A stretch of 64,000 nucleotides of DNA from Anaerovirgula multivorans. GTDB taxonomy: Bacteria > Bacillota > Clostridia > Peptostreptococcales > Natronincolaceae. The position numbers and the translations under genes are program-made. Of this stretch, positions 35,958-43,708 are shown in pieces. Under the pieces are notes generated by a model, which saw only the letters and a list, made by a program, of their open reading frames with translations, did not search any database and had not been told where the DNA came from. The stretch's first letter is position 1. Each line of letters opens with the position of its first letter. Location of the stretch: positions 186,001 to 250,000 of the forward strand of contig NZ_FZOJ01000006.1 of assembly GCF_900188145.1 (NCBI RefSeq), given 5' to 3'.

Positions 35958-37232
35958 TTAAAAACCAAAAATTTTTCCGATTATCTTGTATACTAGAACT
36001 AAACCCGGTGTTCCTGCTGCATCCCAAGCAGAAACCATACCGCCTGAAGCATCATATCCTAATGAAACCGCCAGATCTGTCATCGGTCCAGCCATGATTG
36101 TAGCACCCCAACAAAAGAAACAAATAATAATTGATAAGGTAATGATGTTGTGGAATATATTTCCTTCTGTAATTGAATTGACTGCTGCACTCTCCCAAAG
36201 CACAATAATCAAACTAATTGATGCAATCATTTGATTACCTGGCAAGAATAAAGAAATCAATAGCGCAATTGGATACATAATAAGTGTCGTAGGAATTACT
36301 GCACTATGCCCAATAACCGTTGAACAGTCTAAAGCAATACGTACATCCTCCCTCTTAAGTTTTCCAACAAGCGTTTTACGAGCAGATTTTATAATTGGGA
36401 ACCATCCTTCAACCAAAATGGCACACATTCTTGGCATGAGGAGAAAGGCTGCTGCCATTGTTACTCCTAATAACAGGGATTGCATAATGCCTATTTGACT
36501 GAAGAGGCCTATTGCTATACCTAATATAGTTCCCATCACTGTAGTTTCGCCAAGAATTCCAAATTTCTCTTCAACAAATGAAGCTTGAATATTGATATCT
36601 TTAACTCCTGGTATCCTTCTTAAAACCCATACTATGGGCATTGCCATTACAGCTTGAAATGAGAAATGTGTTCCATGGGGCCATGATCCACCTGGAGGGA
36701 AGTTATTAATTTTTTCAATATATGGTGCTGCTATATCAGCTGTCTTAATGTCGATGATATGAAATATAACTACTGCAAGCGTTGAAATCCAAATACTACC
36801 TGTAGCTACACCAACCATACCTCCAAGAAGCATCCCTCTCCAAGTATTAAAAACATCAACATATAATGTTTGGGTAAACCTGATGGAGACAAGAATAACA
36901 TTTATGATTAAAAAGACAAAAACTCCAAAATAACCATATGGATTTCCGAATGCATAACCAACTGTTCCCCATCCAATGTCTATTATGTTTTTGTCAAGGC
37001 CATATATTGTAACAATGTTGTTTATTGGTTCTACCATGGCTCCTTGGACAATGTTAACGACTAGGAAAATTCCTTGAAGACCTATTGACACTTTAAGTGC
37101 ACTGGTTATTGCTTTCTTAATCCCTACTTTTGCCAGTAAAGATACTATAAGTATTACTCCGACAATCGTAACAGTTGAATCAAAACCGAAAAACGAAGAT
37201 AATCCTCGAGTTATTACATTAATAAAATTCAT
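35958..37232 (-). CDS. PTS EIIC permease, galactitol family
   Basis: 424-residue membrane permease with about ten segments, of the GatC-like family: an N-terminal FFGFDSTVTIVGVILIVSLL, then IYGLDKNIIDIGWG, PPGGSWPHGTHFSFQAVMAM and a C-terminal GYDASGGMVSAWDAAG. It transports and phosphorylates a polyol or sugar with the IIA and IIB proteins encoded on either side. No sugar-alcohol-phosphate dehydrogenase of the GatD type is next to it, so galactitol itself is not established. Confidence 0.9.
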   Translation of the reverse strand: MNFINVITRGLSSFFGFDSTVTIVGVILIVSLLAKVGIKKAITSALKVSIGLQGIFLVVNIVQGAMVEPINNIVTIYGLDKNIIDIGWGTVGYAFGNPYGYFGVFVFLIINVILVSIRFTQTLYVDVFNTWRGMLLGGMVGVATGSIWISTLAVVIFHIIDIKTADIAAPYIEKINNFPPGGSWPHGTHFSFQAVMAMPIVWVLRRIPGVKDINIQASFVEEKFGILGETTVMGTILGIAIGLFSQIGIMQSLLLGVTMAAAFLLMPRMCAILVEGWFPIIKSARKTLVGKLKREDVRIALDCSTVIGHSAVIPTTLIMYPIALLISLFLPGNQMIASISLIIVLWESAAVNSITEGNIFHNIITLSIIICFFCWGATIMAGPMTDLAVSLGYDASGGMVSAWDAAGTPGLVLVYKIIGKIFGF

Positions 37233-37306
37233 CTTATGCCCTCCTTTTACAATAATTAATTACTAACTTTAGTAATTTTCCAGTGCCATCCTTATCAGCA
37301 GATACA

Positions 37307-37615
37307 TTATTTATTTGTGTCTCTGTTTTTAAGGATTTTTACAATGTTATCCAGTGCCTCTTTTGCTGCATCATCATCCAACATAATACCTAATGCTCTT
37401 ACCTGTGGTATTCCATAATCTCGCTGCAATTCAACGGTAGTTGCTAAGAGATCAGCTCCAACCACTGATTCCTCCAGGTCATTTACCTTGCTGATTACGA
37501 CTCGTACCTTTTTAAACCCCTCTGCCTTCAATCTGTCTTCTATCTCTTCTCTCAGGTAATTCGAAGTGCAAATTCCAGCTCCGCAACAGCATACGATTTT
37601 AATTTCATCATTCAT
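37307..37615 (-). CDS. PTS EIIB component, galactitol family
   Basis: 102-residue IIB. The phospho-Cys lies in the N-terminal loop CCCGAGICTSN (Cys10 or Cys11 precedes GAG as in the IIB-Gat P-loop). First gene of the operon IIB-IIC-IIA-dehydrogenase-aldolase-regulator. A ribosome site (GGAGGTG) precedes the ATG, and a sigma-54 promoter lies about 55 bases upstream. Confidence 0.92.
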   Translation of the reverse strand: MNDEIKIVCCCGAGICTSNYLREEIEDRLKAEGFKKVRVVISKVNDLEESVVGADLLATTVELQRDYGIPQVRALGIMLDDDAAKEALDNIVKILKNRDTNK

Positions 37616-37670
37616 TTATTTCACCTCCAGAAATTATTAAAATGTGTTTTCACATCTTATCTTTTATTTA

Positions 37671-37686
37671 AGCAATATGCATGCCA
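37671..37686 (-). promoter_or_regulatory. Sigma-54 (-24/-12) promoter of the PTS operon
   Basis: On the minus strand TGGCATGCATATTGCT, GG and GC ten bases apart, about 55 bases before the IIB start. Matches the presence of a LevR-type sigma-54 activator at the end of the operon. Confidence 0.85.
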
Positions 37687-37715
37687 ATAAAATGTAATTT
37701 TTATATTTTCCTTAA

Positions 37716-37742
37716 ATGCCAACGTTTTCACCGCATTGGTAT
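37716..37742. promoter_or_regulatory. Candidate enhancer site of the PTS activator
   Basis: An imperfect inverted repeat, ATGCCAA and TTGGTAT, separated by 13 bases and centred about 40 bases upstream of the -24 element. A plausible but unproven activator site. Confidence 0.4.
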
Positions 37743-37766
37743 GCTTTAATGTAATTCATAACTTAG

Positions 37767-37804
37767 TTAACAAACAATTTTGTAATTACAAAATTGTTTG
37801 TTAA
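37767..37804. repeat. Perfect 38-bp palindrome
   Basis: Two 19-bp arms (TTAACAAACAATTTTGTAA and its complement) with no spacer, followed by TTTTT. It lies between the PTS promoter region and the transposase fragments. Terminator or mobile-element edge. Confidence 0.65.
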
Positions 37805-37818
37805 TTTTTCCCATTTAA

Positions 37819-37860
37819 AAACCTACGAACTGATTTAATTTTATATCAGTTCGTAGGTTT
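37819..37860. repeat. Inverted repeat (16-bp arms)
   Basis: AAACCTACGAACTGAT at 37819-37834 and its complement at 37845-37860, loop of ten. It directly abuts the transposase remnant and may be its terminator or end. Confidence 0.6.
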
Positions 37861-37880
37861 ACACAAACTTTCAAAAAACC

Positions 37881-38012
37881 TCAAATGCTACGATTCAGTT
37901 TGTCGCAAAGGCGGTTAAATTCCTTGAATACGTTTTTAAGGGCTTTCTTATTATCCTTGCGGAAATCGGATATGGTTCTAAAATCTGGTGACAGCTTGTT
38001 TAAAAGCCACAT
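37881..38012 (-). pseudogene. IS1182-type transposase fragment
   Basis: 43 codons from ATG 38012 to TGA 37881 read MWLLNKLSPDFRTISDFRKD, NKKALKNVFKEF and NRLCDKL. This matches the early part of IS1182-family DDE transposases (PDF.TI.DFRKDN). The remaining 400 codons are missing, and the upstream side is joined directly to a different transposase fragment. Confidence 0.7.
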
Positions 38013-38280
38013 CACTTTGAATATAGGCGGTAGCCTATAGGAAGGCTCAAGTATTTTACCTTATCCTGATAATATAGGGGAATATTTAGCATCACAGAAA
38101 TAAAGCAATGACCATTAAGATATTGACTTCCCTTCTTTTTGGTATGGTCAAAATGTTTAGCATAACAATCAAATTTATCACCGTATTTTGCTTGAAGGGT
38201 GTCGTCAATTGTTATAAATAATGTGATTTCTCTTAATTCCTCTGGTATTAAGGATAAGGCGATAGAATTGGTGAAATTAG
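38012..38280 (-). pseudogene. IS4-like DDE transposase fragment
   Basis: About 88 codons open to the minus strand: LIPEELREITLFITIDDTLQ, AKYGDKFDCYAKHFDHTKK, YLNGHCFISVMLNIPLYYQ and YLSLPIGYRLY, ending at TGA 38012. It contains a DD-type motif (TIDDT) and the 'hfDHt.k.g..y..GHc' block of IS4-like transposases. N and C ends are lost; it shares its stop with the start of the IS1182-type fragment, so two dead elements are fused. Confidence 0.7.
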
Positions 38281-38395
38281 TATTCCTAGGATTCAGGTGT
38301 CTGATTTTGTTATCTTATGGAATTATTTTCAAATCACTGTATTACTTGTAAAGTGGTGTACTATTTAAGTTAATAAGACAAAAACAAAGAAAGGA

Positions 38396-38650
38396 ATGTT
38401 CCTAGTATCTAAATTAAGGAAAAAGATGAAAATAGAATTAGAACTTAGGGGATATAGTCCAACTACCTCAAAACACTACATAAGCCATGTAAGTAGACTT
38501 GTCAAATATTTCAATCAATCCCCTGAAACATTAGAGACCATTTACCTTTCTCAATCACATCATGTTTATCATCCTGACCAGACAGATGCAAAGCAAACAA
38601 TCGATAAGCTGTTTCTAGGCAGCAACAATCAGGCGGCTTTTTTGTGTTAG
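38396..38650 (+). pseudogene. Tyrosine integrase N-terminal fragment
   Basis: 84 codons, of which the first 45 match the N-terminal SAM-like/core-binding domain of phage-type integrases (LRKKMKIELELRGYSPTTSK then HYISHVSRLVKYFNQSPE). The rest (from about residue 50) loses similarity and ends early, with no catalytic domain. It follows the transposase scraps. Confidence 0.65.
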
Positions 38651-38663
38651 TTCCTGTTTCATC

Positions 38664-39311
38664 TTATGTACCCATTAAGCGATTTACCAGTTTGACTGCT
38701 TCCACTGCATTCTTCGAGTAACCGTCGGCGCCAATCTTTTTGGCAAACTCAGGGGAAGTCGGTCCACCACCTATAATCACTTTGACACTGTCACGCATAC
38801 CCTCTTTAACCAGCAGCTCCACAACCCTTTTCATATTGCTGGTGGCGGTAGACATCAAGGTAGACAGTGCAACCACGCTTGCATCTTTCTCCTTTACCAC
38901 GTTAATAAAATCTACTGGCGGGACATCACGACCCAAATCTATCAGCTCATAACCAGCTGATTCCAGCATGATCTTCACCAGATTTTTGCCAAGATCGTGG
39001 GTATCCCCTTCTACAACGCCAATCACCACTTTGCATTGCTGCTGGGAATCAGATTTTTCTAAATAGGGACGTAAAACATCCAGACCGTTATACATGGCGT
39101 CCGAGCAAATCAGTAACTCAGGGATGAAATATTCCTCGTTTTCATACAAATCAGCGACTTTGTTCATGCCATCCACCAAACCCTGCATAATCCCGTCGAT
39201 GGCGGGGTAACCAGATTGTATGTATTCTTCAGCCATCCCAATGACTTTCTCGTCTTCCATTTCCACTACGCATTCCGACAATACCTTTAAGAGTTCTTCC
39301 TTGTTCATCAT
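38664..39311 (-). CDS. Corrinoid (B12-binding) methyl-carrier protein
   Basis: 215 residues in two domains: an N-terminal helical cap (about 1-85) and a Rossmann B12 domain with the base-off signature GDTHDLGKNL near 98, ALSTLMST near 150 and IIGGGPTS near 175. The cobalt of the bound corrinoid would carry a methyl group between methyltransferases. It follows the MtaA-like gene by 34 bases, so the two work as a pair. No substrate-specific methyltransferase of the MtaB or MttB type is present in the window. Confidence 0.93.
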   Translation of the reverse strand: MMNKEELLKVLSECVVEMEDEKVIGMAEEYIQSGYPAIDGIMQGLVDGMNKVADLYENEEYFIPELLICSDAMYNGLDVLRPYLEKSDSQQQCKVVIGVVEGDTHDLGKNLVKIMLESAGYELIDLGRDVPPVDFINVVKEKDASVVALSTLMSTATSNMKRVVELLVKEGMRDSVKVIIGGGPTSPEFAKKIGADGYSKNAVEAVKLVNRLMGT

Positions 39312-39345
39312 CTCGATCTAATCCCTCCTTATTTAACCTCCGGTA

Positions 39346-40434
39346 TTATTTGTTGTACCGCTTCAGTATCTCTGCTACCCGCTCTGGATCCACAGGATAT
39401 CCGACTTCCCGCACGGTATCCATCATCATTTGAATATTCTCAAGCGGTGTTTCTACAGGTAGGCTGCATCCGGACATAACCACGTATCCTTTGGGAGAGT
39501 CATAGGCATCCAAAATACTCTCCAGTGTTTTGATGCGTACATCTTGAGGCGTTCCCAAATACATGATGCTGGCTGGATCCACGTTGCCCAAAATCTTAGT
39601 ACGATTACCAATAGCCAGCTTACAATCCTTTAAGCTGGCAACATTATCAATGCTCATGCCACCAATTCCCAAATTGGCAACATCCTTCCATATCTTATCA
39701 GTTTTCCCACAGATGTGAACAACCACTTTGGTTCCATCGTAATCTTTGATAAAGTCAATCAACTCTTTCATATATGGTAACGAAAATTCACGAAATACCT
39801 TTGGGCTGATGACAGTACAGGAGGACATCGGCTCGGATATAGTGGGGTTCAGACCAATGTCCAGAACCGCTTTAGCGTATGCCTTACAGGTTTCTAACGA
39901 AATGCGGCAAAGCTTATGAACCGCTTCTGGATTTTTGTGAAGCAGCCTAAGCGTTTCGTTGACGCCAATCAGAAAAAATGCATTGGTAAAGGGTCCAACG
40001 ATACCGGCTGAACATTTTATTTCATCCTTGGCAAGGTCCCTCAGATATTTCATTGCATCTAAATGCACCGGCAGCCGTCCATCCTTATAGGGATCAGCGG
40101 GTTGTAAAATATCAATATCCTCTATGCCAAGAATTGCTGGCTTTGCCAAGTCAGCCGTAGCATCATTGGGAAAGGTAACAGTTGCACCCATTGCTTCTGC
40201 CCAGGTGAACAAATCGGTAAAGATACGCAGACTATCGCAGCCAAACTTACGATAGGCCGCCATTTGCGCCTCGGCAATGGTTTTAGAGTTGTGATTGAAC
40301 TCAGAAATCTTGCAACCATAGACTCTGGCAACTCCATTTGCAATATTGGGGTTGCAGGGTAATCTGTCTACTTCCTCTCCGTTGGCAATAGCTGCTCCTC
40401 TTTCCGCTGGAGTCATAGAGTCTGTATTCAACAT
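39346..40434 (-). CDS. MtaA-like corrinoid methyltransferase (UroD superfamily)
   Basis: 362-residue TIM-barrel protein of the uroporphyrinogen-decarboxylase superfamily. The Arg-rich UroD-type opening is RLPCNPNIANGVARVYG, and a zinc-type thiol activation motif is formed by HICG near 235 and a later Cys in VMSGCSLP. In MtaA/MtbA proteins this site moves a methyl group between a corrinoid protein and a thiol or folate. The start is ATG 40434 with GGGGG before it; the frame extends further up but has no site. Its 420-base leader holds the tandem structured elements. Confidence 0.87.
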   Translation of the reverse strand: MLNTDSMTPAERGAAIANGEEVDRLPCNPNIANGVARVYGCKISEFNHNSKTIAEAQMAAYRKFGCDSLRIFTDLFTWAEAMGATVTFPNDATADLAKPAILGIEDIDILQPADPYKDGRLPVHLDAMKYLRDLAKDEIKCSAGIVGPFTNAFFLIGVNETLRLLHKNPEAVHKLCRISLETCKAYAKAVLDIGLNPTISEPMSSCTVISPKVFREFSLPYMKELIDFIKDYDGTKVVVHICGKTDKIWKDVANLGIGGMSIDNVASLKDCKLAIGNRTKILGNVDPASIMYLGTPQDVRIKTLESILDAYDSPKGYVVMSGCSLPVETPLENIQMMMDTVREVGYPVDPERVAEILKRYNK

Positions 40435-40494
40435 AATAATCCCCCTCTTCTCAGATTTATCCTTCGGTGTATTGCTAAGACTCCCGCTGCTTAT

Positions 40495-40556
40495 AGATAA
40501 ACAAACTAAGTGACCAACACGAAAGTTAGAAACCAAACTTTCGGTTGTCTACTTAA
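40495..40556 (-). ncRNA. Structured leader element, copy 1
   Basis: 62 nt, nearly colinear with copy 2. Minus-strand RNA would fold: AAGT/ACTT, an internal loop (AGA/GTC), CAAC/GTTG, a bulge, and an 8-bp stem CGAAAGTT/AACTTTCG with an 8-base loop, followed by conserved AGTTTGTTTATCT. CTCCCGCT and AGCGGGAG at 40481-40488 and 40557-40564 close a further outer stem around this copy. It lies in the leader of the methyltransferase gene. Not a riboswitch class I recognise. Confidence 0.6.
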
Positions 40557-40626
40557 AGCGGGAGATCAAGCACTACATCCTCGAAGTAAATTCGGCTACA
40601 ATTCAGTGAGAGTAAAAACTCCCTCT

Positions 40627-40688
40627 AGATAAACAAACTAAGTGACTGCCACAAAAGTTAAAGTGCAAACTTTTGGTCATCTACTTAT
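40627..40688 (-). ncRNA. Structured leader element, copy 2
   Basis: Same length and same first 20 bases (plus strand AGATAAACAAACTAAGTGAC) as copy 1. Three stem base pairs have changed on both sides: G-C to A-T in the long stem, and C-G to T-A and A-T to G-C in the short stem; one pair is lost. Loops and flanks differ freely. This pattern indicates selection on structure or an inherited element with stem constraint. Confidence 0.6.
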
Positions 40689-40853
40689 GAATTAAGTCTC
40701 ATTTTATTTTCATCTAAGCAATCATTTTCTAAACAGTTTATAAAATTAGTAATTACATAAACAACGAGGTCAACATCTAGATCGATATAAATAATACTAG
40801 CAATGAACAACAGACACTATAAAGCATCAAGTGCTTTGATTTAGAGGACAATG

Positions 40854-41711
40854 CTAGTTATTTATAGTCCAACGCAAAATTCTGGATTTTATCATATCAA
40901 ACAAGTACATTATCCCAACCAATACAACTCCCATAAAGATAAACCCTACTATTACAAGATCAAAGCGTGCGAAATCAGCGTAATATTGGATAAAATAGCC
41001 CATGCCGGAGGTCGCTCCGAACATTTCTGCCACTGTAAGCAGTACAAACGAAAATTTAAGTGCAACAGCGCAACCAGGGAGTATAGTGGGAGAAGCTGCA
41101 GGAAGTATTACTCTGAACAATTTTTCTGCTCCAGTTATTTCCAACGTGGCTGCATTTTCCAAATATCTTTTGTCGATAGTCATCGTTGCATTAATGGTTG
41201 TACCTAGTATCGGCCAAAATGCTCCTAAAAAGATAATAAATATGGACGCACTCCGAAAGGATGGGAAAATGTTAATTGCAAAAGGTGTCAAAAGTGTGGC
41301 TGGAACAGCGCTGAACCCATTAACGTAGGGAGTAATATTTTTCCGTAACAGCTTTTTTAAACCAATAAGTACACCGAGACTTATTCCTAAGGTTAACGCC
41401 ATGGTATATGCAGGGATAAGTAGTTTCAGGGAGCTTTTCAACCCTTGCACTAGTTTGCCAAAATACAAAATGAATCCTGATAAGATTTTGCTAAGTCCTG
41501 GAAATAAAAATGAATCTAATATGCCGAAAACATCGGTTGCAAGATAGTACAAGATTACTATTCCGATAAAAATCAGAACTATGCCTAACCTATCTGTTAT
41601 CATTTTTTTCATACCAACACTCTTTGGAGAATGTAAAACATTATATTCTGATTTTAAGTTTTCATCCAAAAGGGAGACTTGCCCCAACCTATCCGTTACA
41701 ATTTTTTTCAT
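40854..41711 (-). CDS. ABC transporter permease (SsuC/TauC-like)
   Basis: 285-residue permease with about six membrane segments. The coupling loop ENAATLEITGAEKLFRVILP has the EAA motif, and segments such as LIFIGIVILYYLATDVFG and MALTLGISLGVLIGLKKL match nitrate/sulfonate/taurine-type importers. The first 33 codons duplicate the next 33 (99-bp direct repeat). The upstream start, ATG 41711, has a strong AAGGAGTGG; the inner one, ATG 41612, has only AAAGAGTGT, so the longer form is probably made. The binding protein and ATPase genes lie upstream. Confidence 0.9.
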   Translation of the reverse strand: MKKIVTDRLGQVSLLDENLKSEYNVLHSPKSVGMKKMITDRLGIVLIFIGIVILYYLATDVFGILDSFLFPGLSKILSGFILYFGKLVQGLKSSLKLLIPAYTMALTLGISLGVLIGLKKLLRKNITPYVNGFSAVPATLLTPFAINIFPSFRSASIFIIFLGAFWPILGTTINATMTIDKRYLENAATLEITGAEKLFRVILPAASPTILPGCAVALKFSFVLLTVAEMFGATSGMGYFIQYYADFARFDLVIVGFIFMGVVLVGIMYLFDMIKSRILRWTINN

Positions 41712-41780
41712 GCCACCACTCCTTCGGAAATACAAAACATTATATTTGGATTTTAAGTTTTCATGCAAAAGTCAGACTTG
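41583..41780 (-). repeat. 99-bp tandem duplication at the permease start
   Basis: Two direct units (41682-41780 and 41583-41681) share CAAGTCTnnCTTTTG at their start, then the GATGAAAACTTAAAATC-type block, TATAATGTTTT, a ribosome site and MKK..TDRLG codons. Exactly 99 bases apart, hence in frame. They have diverged by many substitutions, so the duplication is not recent. Confidence 0.85.
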
Positions 41781-41804
41781 GTATACAGCTGCATACCAAG
41801 TCTG
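41773..41804. terminator. Hairpin between binding protein and permease genes
   Basis: A perfect 12-bp stem (CAGACTTGGTAT and its complement) with an 8-base loop in the short gap between the two genes. No U tract, so it may be an mRNA-stability or partial-stop hairpin that raises binding protein output. Confidence 0.6.
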
Positions 41805-41828
41805 ATGCAGCTAATTATGTAATTAAAA

Positions 41829-42896
41829 TTACAGATTATTCTCGTTGAACATTACCAACTTCTCCTGGAAAAAGGAGCTGCTGGGATACTCTTTAGCCAA
41901 AGAGTCTAAAGCTGCTTTATAATTGGAGGTATTAATATGGTCTTGAATATCAATGGAAGGATCAACGATGTAGCCGAAAGACTGCATCTTTTCCCACATT
42001 GTTATTACGCTGTTTTCATATGGGTCTGTTTCATAAATCATGTGTGGACTGAGCAAGAAGCTTTTTGCTGTTTCAACAGACATATCTAAATTTTCAACAG
42101 TTAATTCAACAACTCGATCCATATTCTCCTGCATCGCTTCTTCGGCTCTCAAATATGCGCGGAGCAGCTTTTGTGCCGCTTCAGGATTTTCATTAAGCCA
42201 GCTTGTTTTTGCAATCATACGACAGCAAGAGTGGTTCGGCCACAATTCATCGGGCCACAAAACAATTTCCATTCCCGCCTCAGCAATTTGAAGCTCAAAA
42301 CCTGTGGATACCGCACCGAAATCCACTTCGCCGTTGCGTACCGCTTCCATGACATCTGGATTTCTTTTCATTTCAACAAAGGTAACATCTTTTTCTAGGT
42401 CGAAGCCCGCATCATACAGAATACCTTTCAGTACGATGTCAGGGGTCCCACCTCTCATAATAGCAATCTTTTTGCCACGGAAATCTTCCACGCTGTTATA
42501 CACTGTATCAGGCATAGCAAAAACAGGAGTTGCGCCGATAATCATATAGCCGCCAAAAATGGTAAATTCTTGACCGTTTGCAATCTGTATTAGAGGACCA
42601 CCGGTACCATAGGTGGAAATAACATCTACCTGACCTGAACTTAAAGCTGAAAAAGCATCTGAACCGTTGTTGATGTAAACAAGCTCAACGTCGACACCTT
42701 CTTCTTCCAGATAGCCCTTGTCCTCAGCAAGAAACTGGAACACCTGACCAGAGGTTGCCTGTGCCGCTAATTTAATATTAACCTTCTCAGTAGTCATTGT
42801 TCCAGAATTGGTTGTAGAGCTTGTGGAGCAGCCTGTCAGAAACATCAATGCTATCATTAAGAATGTGATGGTTTTTACAATTTTTTTCATTTTCAT
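41829..42896 (-). CDS. ABC transporter substrate-binding lipoprotein (NMT1/SsuA-like)
   Basis: 355 residues. It has a lipoprotein signal with lipobox LTGCS near residue 22, then the NMT1/TauA-type fold: NIKLAAQATSGQVFQFLAED, YLEEEGVDVELVYINNGSDA, FRGKKIAIMRGGTPDIVLKG and a long helical C-terminal lobe. Typical ligands in this family are sulfonates, nitrate, pyrimidines or small methylated acids; which one is not visible. Encoded between the ATPase and the permease. Confidence 0.9.
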   Translation of the reverse strand: MKMKKIVKTITFLMIALMFLTGCSTSSTTNSGTMTTEKVNIKLAAQATSGQVFQFLAEDKGYLEEEGVDVELVYINNGSDAFSALSSGQVDVISTYGTGGPLIQIANGQEFTIFGGYMIIGATPVFAMPDTVYNSVEDFRGKKIAIMRGGTPDIVLKGILYDAGFDLEKDVTFVEMKRNPDVMEAVRNGEVDFGAVSTGFELQIAEAGMEIVLWPDELWPNHSCCRMIAKTSWLNENPEAAQKLLRAYLRAEEAMQENMDRVVELTVENLDMSVETAKSFLLSPHMIYETDPYENSVITMWEKMQSFGYIVDPSIDIQDHINTSNYKAALDSLAKEYPSSSFFQEKLVMFNENNL

Positions 42897-42922
42897 ACTC
42901 CTCTACTTGACTTTATTTTTAT

Positions 42923-43708
42923 TTATATACTTGATTTCGTTCGAACCTCATTATGTATGATTTTCATGAGCTGGTTGCGCAACTCCATAACATAGGAATC
43001 ATCATGCATTGTTTTTCTATCCAGTTTTTTCTCGTTTTTAAAGGAATAACTGTAAATGATCTTGCTGGGTGACTGACCAAATACAAAAATATCGGTTGCC
43101 AGAAGCAACGCCTCATCCACATCGTGAGTCACAAAGAAAATCGTCTTTCTGTTTGCAGTCTCTTTCTTCCACAAGTCCAAAACTAAATCTTGAAGTTTGA
43201 CTCTTGTTACCGCATCCAATGCACCAAAGGGCTCATCCATCAAAAGAATGGGAGGATCGATGCCGAAGGCACGGGCGATTGCACAACGTTGCTTCATGCC
43301 GCCGGAAAGCTCCTTGGGCAGCTTGTCAAAATCCACCTCGGTTAGTTCAACATCCTTCATCCGTCTAAGTGCTTCGGTTTTACGTTCGTCCGAGCTCATA
43401 TTCTTAAATTTCTGTTTAAGCGCTATCATAATATTTTCTCCAGTACTCATCCAAGGGAAAAGGCCGTAATCCTGGAAGACCACACCTCTTTGCAGACCTG
43501 CTTTTGCAACCGATTCATTGTCCACAAGAATTTCTCCGGAGCTTGGTTTTTCCAAGCCTGCAAGCAAACGAAGAAAGGTACTTTTTCCGCAACCAGATTG
43601 ACCTAGCAGGCAGACAAAGGCCCCAGCTTTTACCTTCATATTGATATCATCTAATATCAAATCCTTGTCATAAGAAAAACTTAAGTGTTTTACTGATACA
43701 TCTAACAT
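42923..43708 (-). CDS. ABC transporter ATP-binding protein (SsuB/TauB-like)
   Basis: 261-residue ATPase with Walker A GQSGCGKST near 38, Q-loop VVFQDYGLFPW, signature LSGGMKQR, Walker B ILLMDEP and the H-loop FFVTHDVDEALLLA. ATG 43708 is chosen because AAGGGAGG lies upstream; the longer open frame lacks a site. First gene of the importer operon (ATPase, binding protein, permease), followed by the structured leader, methyltransferase and corrinoid protein. A TATAAT lies around 43835 on the minus strand. Confidence 0.93.
   Translation of the reverse strand: MLDVSVKHLSFSYDKDLILDDINMKVKAGAFVCLLGQSGCGKSTFLRLLAGLEKPSSGEILVDNESVAKAGLQRGVVFQDYGLFPWMSTGENIMIALKQKFKNMSSDERKTEALRRMKDVELTEVDFDKLPKELSGGMKQRCAIARAFGIDPPILLMDEPFGALDAVTRVKLQDLVLDLWKKETANRKTIFFVTHDVDEALLLATDIFVFGQSPSKIIYSYSFKNEKKLDRKTMHDDSYVMELRNQLMKIIHNEVRTKSSI

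Noticed and set aside
40122..40343. A 73-codon minus-strand ORF inside the MtaA-like gene.
   Set aside because: Shadow frame of a gene with clear family motifs.
40495..40688. Tandem repeats considered as a CRISPR array.
   Set aside because: Only two units, they are internally palindromic and vary in the stem; no spacers of regular length and no cas genes.
41624..41848. Two overlapping plus-strand ORFs over the 99-bp duplication.
   Set aside because: They arise because the duplicated DNA is open on both strands; no ribosome site and no family match.
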